Of a DNA stretch of 64,000 nt, positions 20,891-33,482 are shown one piece after another; positions within the stretch are counted from its first letter, which is position 1; each line of letters opens with the position of its first letter. Location: assembly GCF_001949145.1 (NCBI RefSeq), contig NW_019091391.1, positions 1,258,135-1,322,134 on the forward strand, in the 5' to 3' direction. The stretch comes from Acanthaster planci. Taxonomy: Eukaryota > Echinodermata > Asteroidea > Valvatida > Acanthasteridae. The position numbers and the translations under genes were made by a program. The notes beneath the pieces were generated by a model. The model had not been told where the DNA came from. It saw nothing but the letters and a program-made list of their open reading frames with translations, and did not search any database.

Positions 20891-22666
20891 GTGTAACATT
20901 CCCCATAAGTCAGTTTTGTCGGCAAAATAATAGTGATATCAGCAAGAATGGAGAAGGAACGAGGAAGGAAGGGAGGAGGATCACGAAAGTGTTAGGTCGG
21001 GTAATCAGACTACCATTACACTCATGCATTGTTCACACTGTCTGTCGGCAAATTCGATGACGACGGGATTATCATCTTTCTTGAGAGTGTTGGAGAATTC
21101 TGTGCCGTATAAAATTACATGCATTCGTTTAGGAAAAAGCTCCACCCCAAACATCCTGGTTGATTTGATTGTTAGTAAAATAAGAAATGAAGTTTTTGGC
21201 ATGATGTCAGTGGATTACCATTCTTTGTTGAAAGGTCGAATGGTCTTTACGAAAGATGTGTTGTTACACGCTTGTTCCAGAGGTAAGTACCACGCCTGCG
21301 CCCGTTAAATCCAACGGTGCGGTTTTTCCACATACTCCATCATTCCACATTGCGTCCTTCGTTCTTGCCTATCAATTTTGCCTCACTTTTTATGATGCAT
21401 TTGATATAGTATACTTTTTTACTATTTTCTTTTCAATGTGCTTGTTTTTATTTTTTGGCCGAATTAAATTCACTGCGGAAAATAGAATAGATCAAATCAA
21501 AGCCCTCATAATTCAAATTAAAAATATTTTCGAGCAGGAACTTTTCAACGAGTACATTTTTTTCTGTCTGGTTTAATAGTGTAGCTGCTCTTTGCCAAGC
21601 CCCGGGGCCATAAGTGACGCAAAATGAAAAGGAATGAACAATTTGACTGTTGTTCACGGCAAATGAATTCAGTCACGTCACCATTCCGTGACGCATGAGC
21701 GCAAACATCTGTGAAAACAGATGTAAGTACACTTCTTACCTCTCGACCCTTGCGCACTATCCATCTGTTTGCGCGATTTTAAATCGAAATCCTCCTCAGA
21801 GAGTGCACGTCGCTACTTTTGCCTGACTCTGTCGCTCTGAAGCCCGACGTAAACTCAATCAAAGCTGCCTAGCCCAAAAGCGAGATCCAACGGATAACAG
21901 AATCTCTAAAAAGGACAAGGCTTACATGCAATCTGAGTCGCTTGAATTTACTGACTTGATCCATTCGCTTGCCGAAGACCGTTGTGGAGGTAGCTGGGCA
22001 GGATTTCAATGTTTTGCAATGTATTATGAACGGGTACGATGAAAACAACTCGCTACGTCAAGCCCTCGCGGCAAATGCTAGTTTAATATTCCCCCCTTAA
22101 TCCAGCGACCTACTTCTGGAGAAGACGGGCGGCTCAAAAAGAGCTCGAAGGAAGAATAATTAATCCTTTGAGGATGAGTGTATTGCGTTTCATAAGGCAA
22201 TCAGATAATATCAGCGAATAATAATGTCGAATAGTGTCACCGACTTGCCTCGAACTGTCCCCCTTGAACACAACACTCCTAATAAAATGTCGATCGCTGT
22301 ACGGTCGGCAGTTATGTTGAAAGCACGGACTCGAGCATATTTATGGCCCAAACATGGGGAAGATATGTAGGGGCCTGTTAACAGGTTTCATAACAGTATT
22401 TCCTGTGGTTATATGTTCTTGACAATGTCAATTCCTGACAATGTCTATCCGATGGCAGGTCTGCCGTTAGCGCAGAAATATAGACGGATTGCGCCCGCTA
22501 AATCACGTGACCTACAGTGGGTATCAACCCCATAAGCCCCTTCCCCTCTGGAAATATTTCTTGGATCCGTTCCTGACTGCATCGCGGCTCGGTTTGGTTA
22601 CTGAGTGCTTCTATTTCTCTGTTGTTATTGCCACCATACGTTGTTATTGCTACAATACAATGCAGA

Positions 22667-22811
22667 CAATAGTGCAATTCCAATAGCTGCAACGCGTTGG
22701 CCAATCACAACGCACGAAATCTGTCAACCCTTTCCAAATGCGCATTGGGTCGACAGATTTAGGGCGTAGTGATTGGTCAACGCTATGCAAACTTTTGGAA
22801 TTGCACTATTG
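22667..22811. mobile_element. Palindromic CCAAT-bearing MITE (copy 2, near-complete palindrome)
   Basis: The ends CAATAGTGCAATTCCA and TGGAATTGCACTATTG are exact inverted repeats. The inner arms AACGCGTTGGCCAATCAC and GTGATTGGTCAACGC also pair. 145 bp, no coding capacity. Confidence 0.75.
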
Positions 22812-22830
22812 TAAATCACCCGTATTGAGG

Positions 22831-23082
22831 CAGCGGCGTATCCAGCCGGGAAACAAAGAAAACGTCAGAGATAAGAAAGTAATCGGTATATTTATTTATC
22901 AAATGTTAGCACCAAAACCCTAAAAGTAATCATAAAAAACATAAAAAAATAAAATAAAAGCAGGGATTCGGGACCACGAGTAAGTGCTTTTGGTAGTTTT
23001 CCCTTCCCAAACATCATGTTGAATGAGCCCGAAGCCGCATTTTGTTTTGCATCCCCCACACCAAAAGCTGGATACGCGACTG
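22831..23082. mobile_element. MITE with CAGYGGCGTATCCAGC terminal inverted repeats
   Basis: The left end CAGCGGCGTATCCAGC is mirrored on the right (GCTGGATACGCGACTG). Internal words (AAATGTTAGCACCAAAACCC, AACATCATGTTGAA) recur in the same order at 56391-56657. About 252 bp, non-coding. Confidence 0.7.
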
Positions 23083-24080
23083 GCTGCAAGCAGTGCTATT
23101 GTTGCAGTAATTCTTGGTGCTCAGGATAGGACTGTTTGTCTCTGAAGTGACTTTGTTGTTGTCAGTGTTTTTTGTCGCGCCAGTCATCTCCCATTGGAAT
23201 TCAGTGAACATTCTGATTTAATTAAACCGGTTAATGGGCAGAAAACACTCCAAAGAGTGAAAAAAAAGTCGAAGTAAAATATCCTTCTGTTAATGTCTGG
23301 AGAGCACAATACTCAGAGCCTTCAACTACTGTTTCTGACGCTTGCAGAAGTTGATTTTTTCTATTTATTATAGATTGGTTAAGTCGCCAGATGGACAGAT
23401 TGAAGCGATTCACTGATGAGGATTTATCTCTATTTTGCCGTTCGATCGAAACACATTTTCGGAGAAATTTGAGCCATATTTTCAATCTGTGTATCATTGT
23501 GGAGACAGCAATTACTCTGAAAATTTGAAAGATGCACCGAGAGTGATCCACGATCTCAGTTATTGCCATACCAGATGGGTTGTTTTGTACAAAACATCAC
23601 CTGTTCTTCCTGCACTGTACAGAAGCCTCTACCGGAGCCCTCTCGAACACTGAATTCTTCGATTGCTAATGAACCCTGCTGTCGTGTCACGAATTTGCAA
23701 TGTGCTTCAAAGGTTTTAGTCGAGCAAGAAAAAAACAACAACGCAAACTCGTTATGAAAGTAACCGGAGCGCGCGATGGATACATGAAGCTATCGGTTAT
23801 TAGAACATTGAGAAGAATAACCAATGCAGTAGAAGATGGGATTTTCGAATTTTCGTCACAGATTTTCTTAGTTTAATAAAGGTTGCCTTGTATTTTTCTG
23901 CCCATTGCGCATACTAATTGTTGCAACGCGCATTCTGTGCGTTGGAAATGCCGTCTACGCCACCACGCACTAAAGCCAAGTGGTACCTTTTGTGCACACC
24001 TTGGGCAGGGAGTGTACAATTCGTGTCATTTTACGATTCACTAAGCCTCATGACATGCAAGAAATAAAACCTCTGTTAAT

Positions 24081-24247
24081 CAGTGTTGTAGTCAAGACGA
24101 CTTAAGACCAGCACAAGACCAACACAAGACCTCCAGTCTGAATTTAAGCCACAAGCTATTCAAATGAACTGCAACAAAAGCATTGTTCATCCTGTTACTT
24201 GTGTCTGGTCTTGCGTCTGGTCTTGTGATGGTCTCGACTACAACGTT
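24081..24247. mobile_element. MITE with CAGTGTTGTAGTC ends and AAGACC interior
   Basis: The left end CAGTGTTGTAGTCAAGAC is mirrored by GTCTCGACTACAACGTTG on the right. The interior consists of repeated AAGACC/GGTCTT words. Related tracts lie at 30550-30665, 31281-31385, 41996-42165, 43500-43850, 45783-45885 and 48402-48620. Confidence 0.6.
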
Positions 24248-27200
24248 GCTGTTAATTTCCAAAGTAAGAATGATTTTTTAGTTAGTCGAATGCTAATAAT
24301 TCAACATGTATACGACTCGTTAGTTTGTGTTAAATGTTGCATGTATTTTCTTCTTAATCGTAGATGCCATACTTGCTTAGAGCCAGTGTGTTCCTTCGTG
24401 AAAGCCCCAGTCATGAAATCACACTTTAGTTTGGAATTGGGCAAGCATTCCTTTAAGTTAGTTTGTGAAAGCCTCCGTTGTTCACTCACTCACAAAATGT
24501 GTCAAACCAAGACTTGTGTGTTTGCTCTCAGTGTCGCGGAGTGTGCGTCCTCGTTCCTCTGGGTCAATAAGTTGTGCACGTTTTTCTTAAACGTGTAAGA
24601 AAAGCAGCCGAAACGTACAGCAGCGGGATTTTTTTATTTTTTTGGCTCGAGGACTTTGATGACGGCAACACCCATGCAGAAACAAGTTTCCCTTTCTTTT
24701 TAAAAGTTTCCAGACAAGTCGTTGTATTTTGCTGGGTAATACGAGAATGCGATGTGAGTACGGTTCTTGAGACGAAGCAGGAAATTACGGGAAAAGGGAG
24801 TGAGAAACACGATACAGGAAGAAAGCGACATCAGAACCGTATCCGTGACCTCGTAGCTCTTCGCCGGCGAGAAAACCAGGTTAACACAAGTATCCTTCAA
24901 AACGAGTAGTGTCTTTTTGTATGTGCCCCGTGATTGAACGTGTTTTTCATTGGCAAATATGTACGGATCATTGAGCTGCAAGCACGGTGTTTACGGGACT
25001 TCCTGCAGCAGAGATCTAGAATGAATATATACGACTTTTTGTTTCCTCCTTTTTTGAGAAAAAGCACCTATGATAGGGCGGATCCAAATAATTTAAGGGG
25101 GCACTTTCTACAACAATTACATTCTATTTCTGAGACCTAAGCGCATACCACTGGTCCCGGTTGTGAAAAGATCTCCAGAACGAGAGAGGACTAGCGAGGA
25201 CGTCTCGTTGGCCAAGTTGTAAGGCATGGAGGGAACCAACATGACGCGGCAAAATCGCAACATGGGAACGAAGGCTTTATTCAAAACTACAGGGGTTTTT
25301 CGTGATCTGAGCAGCGCCCGACTAAACTCAAAACTATGGGCAAATTCACCCCCCCTGTATAGGGAATTTACGCACAGTTGAAGAATTCTAGCCATAAAAT
25401 TCCAAGAAGCCATTTTTGTATTGCAAAAAATCCCCTCTATTTACTTAATCTGGCCCATGGCGATTCAAAACAATGCGGTTGCAACAGTTGGAAAGAAGAG
25501 ATAGCAGTACCGAAGAGCAAAAAAGGTGAACGTATTTGGAAGCACATGTAAACAAGTACAGGAAAAATATAAGTGCATTGCGCGTACTGCGCACTGAACG
25601 CGCTGTCATGCGCCGTTCCGCCCATTGTTTGCCCATACTTTTCAAAATCACAGTTATCCGCGCAAGACTGGCGGTCTATGCGTTAATATGTCTGTGGGTG
25701 ATATCACTGCTGCTCGTGTAACGCACTGAGCGAGCTGGCGCACCTGGCAGAAATTTACCCACAATGCATGCCTTGCGCGTCGTTACCTGTGATTCCGTGT
25801 CGTTGAACCTTTCCGTCTCGAAAATCTGTGCAAGGCCATCAGCCCTTCCCAGCGCCCTGTTCGGGCGCTGCGCCGGGTGACAAGCGAATTATTTATGGAG
25901 CATCCATAGCTTGCACGTTGAGAATCGGGTTCAAACACGTCCTCACAGTCTCCCTTGTTTGATACAGCACACAAGCTCATCCCTAAGTCATGGCTGCCTC
26001 ACGGAAGTTTCTGAAAATAATGCACCCATTTGGTGAGGATTCACGCGCATCATGATTAGGGCAAGTAATCTATAGTACAACTGCAGGTCTGTTGCTGTGA
26101 GGTGCGCAGTTCACAAATTATATTTAAAGCAAATTATACAGCGATATTAGCGCGCAAACTGCCTAATATGGCAGTCCAGTGTCGGCACAGACTCTCTCTT
26201 TGTAACCGTTGAGGGAACACCACTGCACGCAGCCCAAACGCCCCAAACGCATGACTATGGATAATGAAGTACATGTAACTATGTAAGCGGTGGAAGGTTC
26301 GGCGAAATGCTGGAAGGTAATTTCGTTCTGCTAAATCAGAGCTTCCAATAATGAGAGAGACACGATAAGAAAGTCCTGTGGAATTTCAACTCAAGAAATT
26401 CCGAAGCAAGTTGCAGCGACTTGGAATACACTTCATCATGACGGGGTAATCAGTCACAACATGTTTTTCTGGGGCAGCAAATAGAAGAATTATGCGCGGA
26501 TGTTCGAAGACTTGCCAAGCTTGCTTGAAATGCCAACCTCAATCTGCTTGGGGAATGCGTGAATATTGCTCGGCTCCAGACAGCTATGTTGGTAATTTTC
26601 CTACAGACGCCCATTACCGCTATATATGGTGTACAATTGGTGTAAGCAGGGTGAATATTCGTCTTAGACGCCGAAGTTTTTGTTCTTTTGTGAAGCGGGG
26701 ATTGATGTGTTTCACTAAACAATGTCATGTCATGCGACTGTGATATTAAAACATCCTTTTTTTAAGGATAAAGAGGTTTTAACGAATTATTATATTCTTT
26801 ACTCGGGCGTTTTTATTTTAAGTTGTTTTACCGCTTAATTGCCGCATGTTTATCAGACATTGTTAGTCTTATGACCTGCTTTGTGCACGTTCTCTGTTGA
26901 GTCGGATAAACTGTTAGGAAATGATGACTATCCAAGAAAATGTGAAGTTAAAGCCGAAGTCAAACTAGGATGAAAGCACAAATCTGGGTAATAAGCTTGG
27001 AGCTTAATTGTTTATGTGTCGCCCAGTCTGCAAATTCGAAACGTGATGAAAGTTCTCTGCCTAATGTATGTTGCAGCACTGATACGACTGACGCGTTTAC
27101 ACGAATAAAACAAAACAGTGGATCGTCTTATAAAGCAAGTTGTTTATCTTTACGTCTCCTGCGTCGCTTAAAATCTGGGAACGGAGGAAGCATTGGGAGA

Positions 27201-27680
27201 ACTGTCGTGTTTGTGACATAAACATTACCAGAGAGACGTCTCTAGTCATAATACGGACCTATTCACTAGCTCTCTCGGATTGTCCCTTCAACGTCATAAA
27301 GTCACGGATGAGAGAAAGGGCGAACTAAGAACCAAATTTTCGGGGAAAAGATAAATTTTTCGGGGAGGGTAAGATAATAAGGATTTCTTTTTATAATCTT
27401 CATGGGCTTTCTCAGGAATGTTGTAAAAATTTGAGGGCTTTTTACGGGCTTTCCAAGGATAGGGAATATGTCCCCAAAATTGTTGTTTGCATGGTATTTA
27501 CAAGTCAAGAAAAATACCCTTTTTTAGCGGAAGGGGGATTCTAACTTGTCCTGACTTAGTCCAACTTGTAACTTCTTCGCACGTCAACCCTGCAAAATTC
27601 ACGCTCCTTGTGGTTTTCAAAGATTTCCAGCGCCGCTATCCAGGAAATCAATTTGATAACCGCTTGGCGAACTGTTAATA

Positions 27681-27800
27681 ATGCACCGACATTCGACGCT
27701 CGTAGCTAATGGAGACCTCATGACAGACGCGTACAGTAAGCCGTCATTTGCAGATGCTGTCATTCGGGGGGAGCCGACGGATCTGGATCATGTTTATTTG
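27681..27800 (+). CDS. Candidate first coding exon of an unidentified gene (40 codons)
   Basis: An ATG at 27681 opens a 40-codon frame that ends exactly at a strong donor (TTG then GTAAGC at 27801), phase 0. An in-frame TAA at 27657-27659 precedes the ATG. The peptide starts MHRHSTLVANGDLMTDAYSK and ends with DLDHVYL; its composition looks protein-like rather than low-complexity, and the local sequence is CpG-rich compared with its surroundings. I do not recognise the protein and could not find a matching phase-0 downstream exon on the plus strand in the window. It may be the start of a gene with very long introns, or chance. Confidence 0.3.
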
Positions 27801-28136
27801 GTAAGCATTCGGCGAAAATCAACTTCCCCCGCTATCGGTTAATAATAGAGAAATATGATTCGGTCGTGCATGAGGAGCAACCGGTACGTAAACAGTGACG
27901 ATGAGAGCGCGTATGAATCATGTCTTTATCGTGACTCGTACTTCACTGGAAGCGAAACCGGCCCTTTTCACCCGCACGTCAATAGTTTCGCCGCGATTCC
28001 TCTTTTTCGCGAGAAACAGTCTGTTTTGTGACATGGAGATCACCAATTTGCACAATCAAACGTAAAATGTCTTCCCATGGTCAATATCTGCCTCGAGCAG
28101 AAGCACCCCCTCTTCGGTTGAAGAGTGGTTGGGAGT

Positions 28137-28278
28137 GTTCCTTACGTTGGTAGCGATGCGACCGCAACGCGTGCATTTCATAGTCGTGCGTGAACCAGCG
28201 AAGTTCAGTTTCGACCAAGGGAGCCTCCGTTGCTGATAAAATTGCGCCCTCTCTTGGTCCAGCTTGAGGCTCAAAGCA
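28137..28278 (-). repeat. CCAAGAGAGGG-family repeat copy (best preserved)
   Basis: On the minus strand: AGCTGGACCAAGAGAGGGCG, CAATTTTATCAGCAACGGAG, CTTCGCTGGTTCACGCACGA, ATGAAATGCACGCG and GCATCGCTACCAACG, in order. A short dispersed element (SINE- or MITE-like); no terminal repeats recognised. Confidence 0.55.
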
Positions 28279-30549
28279 AATCCTAATGAGGGTTTAACTG
28301 TGGTATAAAGAAGGATCGGTTTTTTGTACATAAGGGCCCATTTACGCGCGCGTGATACCAGAAAGCGGTATGCTGCGCGATATTTTATGTTACAGAAGAA
28401 AGGGAACCAATTTATTTATGATAATGATATTCCATGACAGAAACGACGAAGCAGTCAGACAAAGACGTAATACCCAAGAAAACGCGGTTTGTCGACTCAG
28501 AATGTAAGTTACAGAAAACAATGTACACGCGTTCTATAATTTTGACGTCAAGGAAATAAGTTAGCCTTAACGCATCCAGCATGTCATTTGAGAACGTAAC
28601 ATGTTATTTGGAGAAAGTAGGCACCGCAAAATGTTAGCCATCTGAATGTTCCCTTTGCTGTTGTCAGTGGAGCTAGGCTCTCGACAATATTTGAAATCCT
28701 CACAGATGGGGGAAGTTGAAATGTATTCTGTCTGCAAGTTTTTTTATGTTGGGTTTTGTTTATGTCGCAGTAGTATGAATGGGCGAATTCAGCTGTAAAC
28801 CATGTTTTCTCTTTCCGTGGCAGAGCTGTTCAGAACTTCACATGTAATCCGGTCTGTTTGTAGTCGGATGTTGCCACAAGCCTCTGCAAGCGGAGAGGAA
28901 TATGAAAGTTTTTTTCCGCCGCGATGTAAACAAGCAGATCCTGTTTTGTCCAGGACTTGGACGAAGAAAGTGCGCACACCCGGTCGACCGGGGTGAGTCG
29001 GTGTCATAGACAACAGATCTTGAGACATGCAACGTCACTATTCCAAGCTCTTCCCGAGAGCTATGGACAGAGCTCGAGATTTCCATTGCAGACGAACCTG
29101 AAAAGCCATGACAGACGACTTGATCTGATTTTGTTCAGGACTCAGGGAGTATGCTTTATTTTAAAGAATAGCTGATGCGCATGTGGGGTGCCAAACATTT
29201 TTTCTAAACACGGGAACCTACGTCAATTTTAATTAACAGGCACACCAGTTCAGCAACCGAAGGTCAAAGTGGTCATTTAGGCTAACTGGTCACTGATATC
29301 AACTTCTTGTGGAAACATCGAAACGTACATAAAAATTGGTAAACTCTTAGAGGTGCACTATTGTGAAACGATCGTATTCAAGAAAGTACGTTTGAGATCA
29401 AATCAACCAGTTATCGCTTATGTAGAATCTAATATGTGTTCTTTCGTAAAGCCAGCCTCCTTCGATGATGGAACATTGAAGTTTCCTGAGGCGAAAGGCT
29501 AGCCTCTTCTAAGTTGTACACCACTCGAAGCAGTTAGTATTCGTATAAGGGAAAGGATCAGTAATATCGAAGGATGTCCCTGCATGGTTCGAATAACAGA
29601 GGATTCGAATATTTTTCCCTCTCCTTTTAGTCTTTTTCCGTTTAGAAAAGATCAGTTCTGAAAGGAAAACCGCCCGCATTGCAACCTTGACGTTTGTATA
29701 GGCTTATAAATGGAAGAATCCTCTTACTTCAACGCGTTCTCCTCTTAAGCCTCCCTTATCAGCGAGGTGCCCCTTATCACATTGTGCGATAAATATTAAT
29801 TACCCTGCATTTTGAGTTAAAAGCCTCGTTTACGAGCAGAGTGTAGTCGGATAAGGTTACTTTTCGGAGGAATTAATGATTTGAGAGGTTTTACTTGAAT
29901 TATCTCCGTCCATTTGCTTGTGAGATTGAGGAAATTTGTACCTGGAAACCTTTCAACTTAATTGTGAATTAAGAAATTTTTCGCCAGTAAGTGAAAACAA
30001 AAAGTGCACCACAAGTGTGCGCACGCATGCACAGTGCTCGATCAGAGTTCGTGGAAACTTATATTGGGAGTCCATGTATTTTGTGAGAGAGTATAACTGT
30101 TCTCGATGTCAGCGACAATGTTTTCATCGATTTCTACAAAAACACGTTGCTTCAAAATCTTCATCGATTTTGTTGTCATCTATTGCTCCATATACCCACG
30201 TTTCCACGAGAAGTTATGTCATTATCGATGGCTATCGCTGCTGGTTGAAGTTTCAGTCATCCCGCCAATGCCCTTGGTATTATTTGTCTTGCGTCCATGA
30301 TTGGCGATCCTGCAAGATGTGCAGAAATGTCACCTTTGGTTGGTGCAGGTTTCCCCCAAATGTGTCTTTCCGTGAATAATTTTAAAAGTCGTATTTTCAT
30401 CTAGTATTCATTAATAGTATTTGCATTTTGGTTTAAAAGGCGCATCCAACGTTTTTGTTAATAATCTCTTAATTTTGTCCTTACGGCCTGCCGTAGTTTA
30501 CCGACTACTGGAAGACAACCGCGACGTAGGAAGGGGAATACAGCCGTGT

Positions 30550-30665
30550 TGTATAGTCACATCTTTCATGACTTGGACTCGACTCAAGTCACATTGGATA
30601 ATGTCTCAGACTCGACCACGATGACTCGAACTTGAGATTGGTGACTTGTGACTCGAGTCATGTAT
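30550..30665. repeat. GACTCG-word repeat
   Basis: GACTTGGACTCGACTCAAGT and similar words repeat with gaps. Probable interior of a GTTGTAGTC-ended element. Confidence 0.45.
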
Positions 30666-31280
30666 TTTCATTAAACATTGTTACCGTATACGCCGTCGAA
30701 AAATCAGTGCTATCACTGATTTGCACGCGTGGAGCGTCGTCGCGTTGCACAGTTTCCACTTCGCCCATTTATGTACGGCTAAATATCCATCGATGGGTCA
30801 ACCAGACGTGTCATATTCCGTATTCACAAACTGTGAGGTGGTAATCAGACTATGCGAGTACAGACGTACATATTCAGCCTCATAGTCTCAAGAACCAGTC
30901 GCGAATATGAACACTTTTAGCGAAACAGCCAGGCTCGCGTGTAAAATAATTTCAAAAACATCCGTGGCCTACACTGGGCGCGACTGTGTAAGGTTTTGAA
31001 ATTCCCCCATCTTCGGCTCACGTATTCTCCTGAGTCCGTCTTAAATGTACTTTAAAACCGACCTAGCACTTCATTCCCTAAATAAAGAAACGAAGATACT
31101 GGATTTGAAAGTTTAAATCAGTGGTGGATGATTTTCATTAGCAAAAAAGTACCCATAGCTTTTGCAATGTATCTAGTTAATCAGCATAAACAAAACAGAC
31201 AGCACACGGCGAACTTACAACTTTGATCAGGGATTCTCCTCCAGGGTTTGATACACTTAGAATAATTTCCTAAACTTTAT

Positions 31281-31385
31281 TCATGACTGTGGCTCGTGAC
31301 TCGGACTCGAGGTTTGTGACTCGAGACTTGGACTCGAGGCTTGAGACTCGGGACTCGGACATTGGTGACTCGACTACAACACTAG
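31281..31385. repeat. GACTCG-word repeat ending in CTACAACACTAG
   Basis: GTGACTCGGACTCGAGG words repeat about every 8-16 nt, and the right end reads GACTCGACTACAACACT, the same terminal signature as the element at 24081-24247. Confidence 0.55.
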
Positions 31386-32463
31386 AAAACAGTCGTTTTG
31401 CGCGATGGTACGTCGGCAAATTTCATGCGGCCGCCCATTGGCAAAACGATCTAGCAACGCCGTGGTTGTGTCATGAACACAAAAACGAAAGTGAGATTTT
31501 ATATCTTTCATTTGACGACGTCCGTGATCTTTAGGTAACAGTGTATATCCCGTGCTAAACCCAGGTCTTCAGTGAAATGATTTCTGATCACTGTCTTGTC
31601 TTGAAGGCCCAGTCGGTATGAACAAATTCTTGGTAGTGGCACAGTGATGTGACTATGAGTTATCGCTGTCCATGGTCCTTATAGTGATTACATGCCCAGT
31701 TGGAGTTACGCCGTTTGTACGTCGAACCGGCTTTACTCGACGCTCTCGGAAATTGTCCTTGCGAGAGGGATGGAATTTGCCCCCGTGCGCACGAGTGCTT
31801 AATTGTGGACGTTCTCGTGTTTCAGACGGTAAATACCACAGTTGAGATCATGCGAGGGGGAAAATGCCGGTTGAGATGTTTGCATTCAAGGATCGAAAAC
31901 CTGTTTTATGTTTTCTTCCCAAGGAATCTTAATCAAAAATTCTTTGCTCTGATAACACAGGGGACTTTGGGGGAGTTTTTCCCAGCACGCCCTTGCGTTT
32001 TAAACAAATAGTTGAACGGTCACAGTAGAGGGTAGTATTACTGATGTCGGCCAGAGTTTTGAGATAATCCTTCGAAATGCACCGCAGTTAGAGGGTGGAT
32101 TTATGATGCAATAGACCCTCCTTTTCATTTTTATTTTCCGTTCTTCGTTTTTTAAAATGTTGCCGACAGAACATGATTTCCCCTACAAAACTAACCAATG
32201 GGGTGTGTGACACCCCGACACCCGTTCCAACAGCAAAGCGACCAAGATACGTTGTGCGGAACTGTGAAATCTGATGAAACTCCAATCTGGATTTCCTGAC
32301 AGTGCTCGCGTTGATCAGTCGATCGGACAACCGACCGAGGCTTTTGAAGTAAAATGAAATATTTGAAGGGAACCGGTAATAAGTTCGTGGATTACGTTAC
32401 ACAGCTTCACTATTTTTGTTTGGGATGGTGTGCATAACAGGAAAGAAGGGATCTCGTCCAGCT

Positions 32464-32520
32464 GGTCAGCGTTGTGTAGTGGATAAGGGAGAGGGTTACG
32501 CTATCCGTGGTTCGAATCCA
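32464..32520 (+). repeat. tRNA-like (SINE head) fragment
   Basis: GTGTAGTGGATAAGG resembles a D-arm/A-box region, and GGTTCGAATCC at 32509-32519 is a canonical B-box. The acceptor stem does not pair and there is no intact cloverleaf, so this is a tRNA-derived repeat rather than a tRNA gene. Confidence 0.5.
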
Positions 32521-33434
32521 AAAAGGTTCTTTTTAATTTGGAAAGATTATTTAATTTATGCCCAAATTTTCTGAAAATCTTGGGAAGAACGCTAACTTCA
32601 ACGCGGTAAAGATTGACAGGAGCTTCGCGTTCAGGCGATGATGGCATGCTGCGAAATTGGCAACATGAAGCGGTGTGCATAAGGATCAGGTGCTTTGGTT
32701 GTCACGTGCATTTAGGGTCAACGCGCCGTTTTTCGTGCAGTCTAATTAAGTTTACACTTCACCACAAATAAACGAACCTCGATATTGGACAGGTCGGTAA
32801 CTAAATGGCATGTCAGAATAGTTTATGTACGGCTGGCATATAACTTCAACATACAGGCAACATTGAAAGCTTTCCAAAATGCGTTGCAAACTCATTGGCA
32901 GTGGGAATAAGCACCATCCGCCACTTCCCCTAGAGTAATGCTTTAATTAATTAAGCGAGTGCTAATCTTCTGAATGGCTTCTTTGCCTTTGAAAATAAAT
33001 AAAAATTTAAAGTCTTCCTTTTCTTCTTTACGGCAACTATCTTCTTGCCGAAGAAAAGGTTAATGAAATTTTATGTTCCAGGGAAAATAAAGAGAACCGC
33101 CTGGGTAACGAATTAAATAGGATAAATACTGGCAACGTCACTGTAGCTTAGCTCACCTTTTAGCTGTACACTACAGCCAAATCCGGTTCGCCACAGTGAC
33201 AAAGCAACAAATACTGTGGCGAAGAAAAGATGCTAAAGGATCACTAAGAATGTACGTCCATGTAGATGTCAATCTTGCAGCCATCCGGTCATGCTGGAAT
33301 GAGAGTGGGGTGGTGTTGTTTTGTTACAGCGCTTTCAGCTACTCGGGCTATTTGCAACAATAACTATACGTTTATTCATAACCTTTATTAATCAGCATCA
33401 AATTATAGAGTTCGGAACAAGGTCCAGTCTTAGA

Positions 33435-33482
33435 AGCAGGAGGAAACCGGAGTACCCGGAAAAAACCTGCGAGATCGAGTAT
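33435..33482 (+). repeat. GGAGGAAACCGGAGTACCCGG dispersed repeat fragment
   Basis: AGGAAACCGGAGTACCCGGA followed by AAAACCTGCG is a widespread repeat word in fish and marine invertebrate genomes. It gives a spurious Arg/Lys/Pro-rich ORF. Confidence 0.5.

Larger units (their letters stand above)
19650..27680. other. Gene-poor interval between the GPCR and the orphan exon
   Basis: No exon supported. ORFs of up to about 144 codons occur but have low-complexity or untypical composition, no splice context and no family resemblance. The repeats at 20452, 20792, 22667, 22831 and 24081 are the only recognised content. Confidence 0.5.

Noticed and set aside
21024-21308. 94-codon plus ORF
   Set aside because: No recognisable domain; overlapping ORFs on the opposite strand are equally open.
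24164-24598. 144-codon plus ORF rich in Cys
   Set aside because: Begins inside the CAGTGTTGTAGTC element, and there is no domain, splice context or conservation evidence.
29936-30379. 147-codon ORF and an alternative frame with a vague transporter- or aminotransferase-like look
   Set aside because: The resemblance is too weak, one frame has a stop in the middle, and there are no convincing splice sites.
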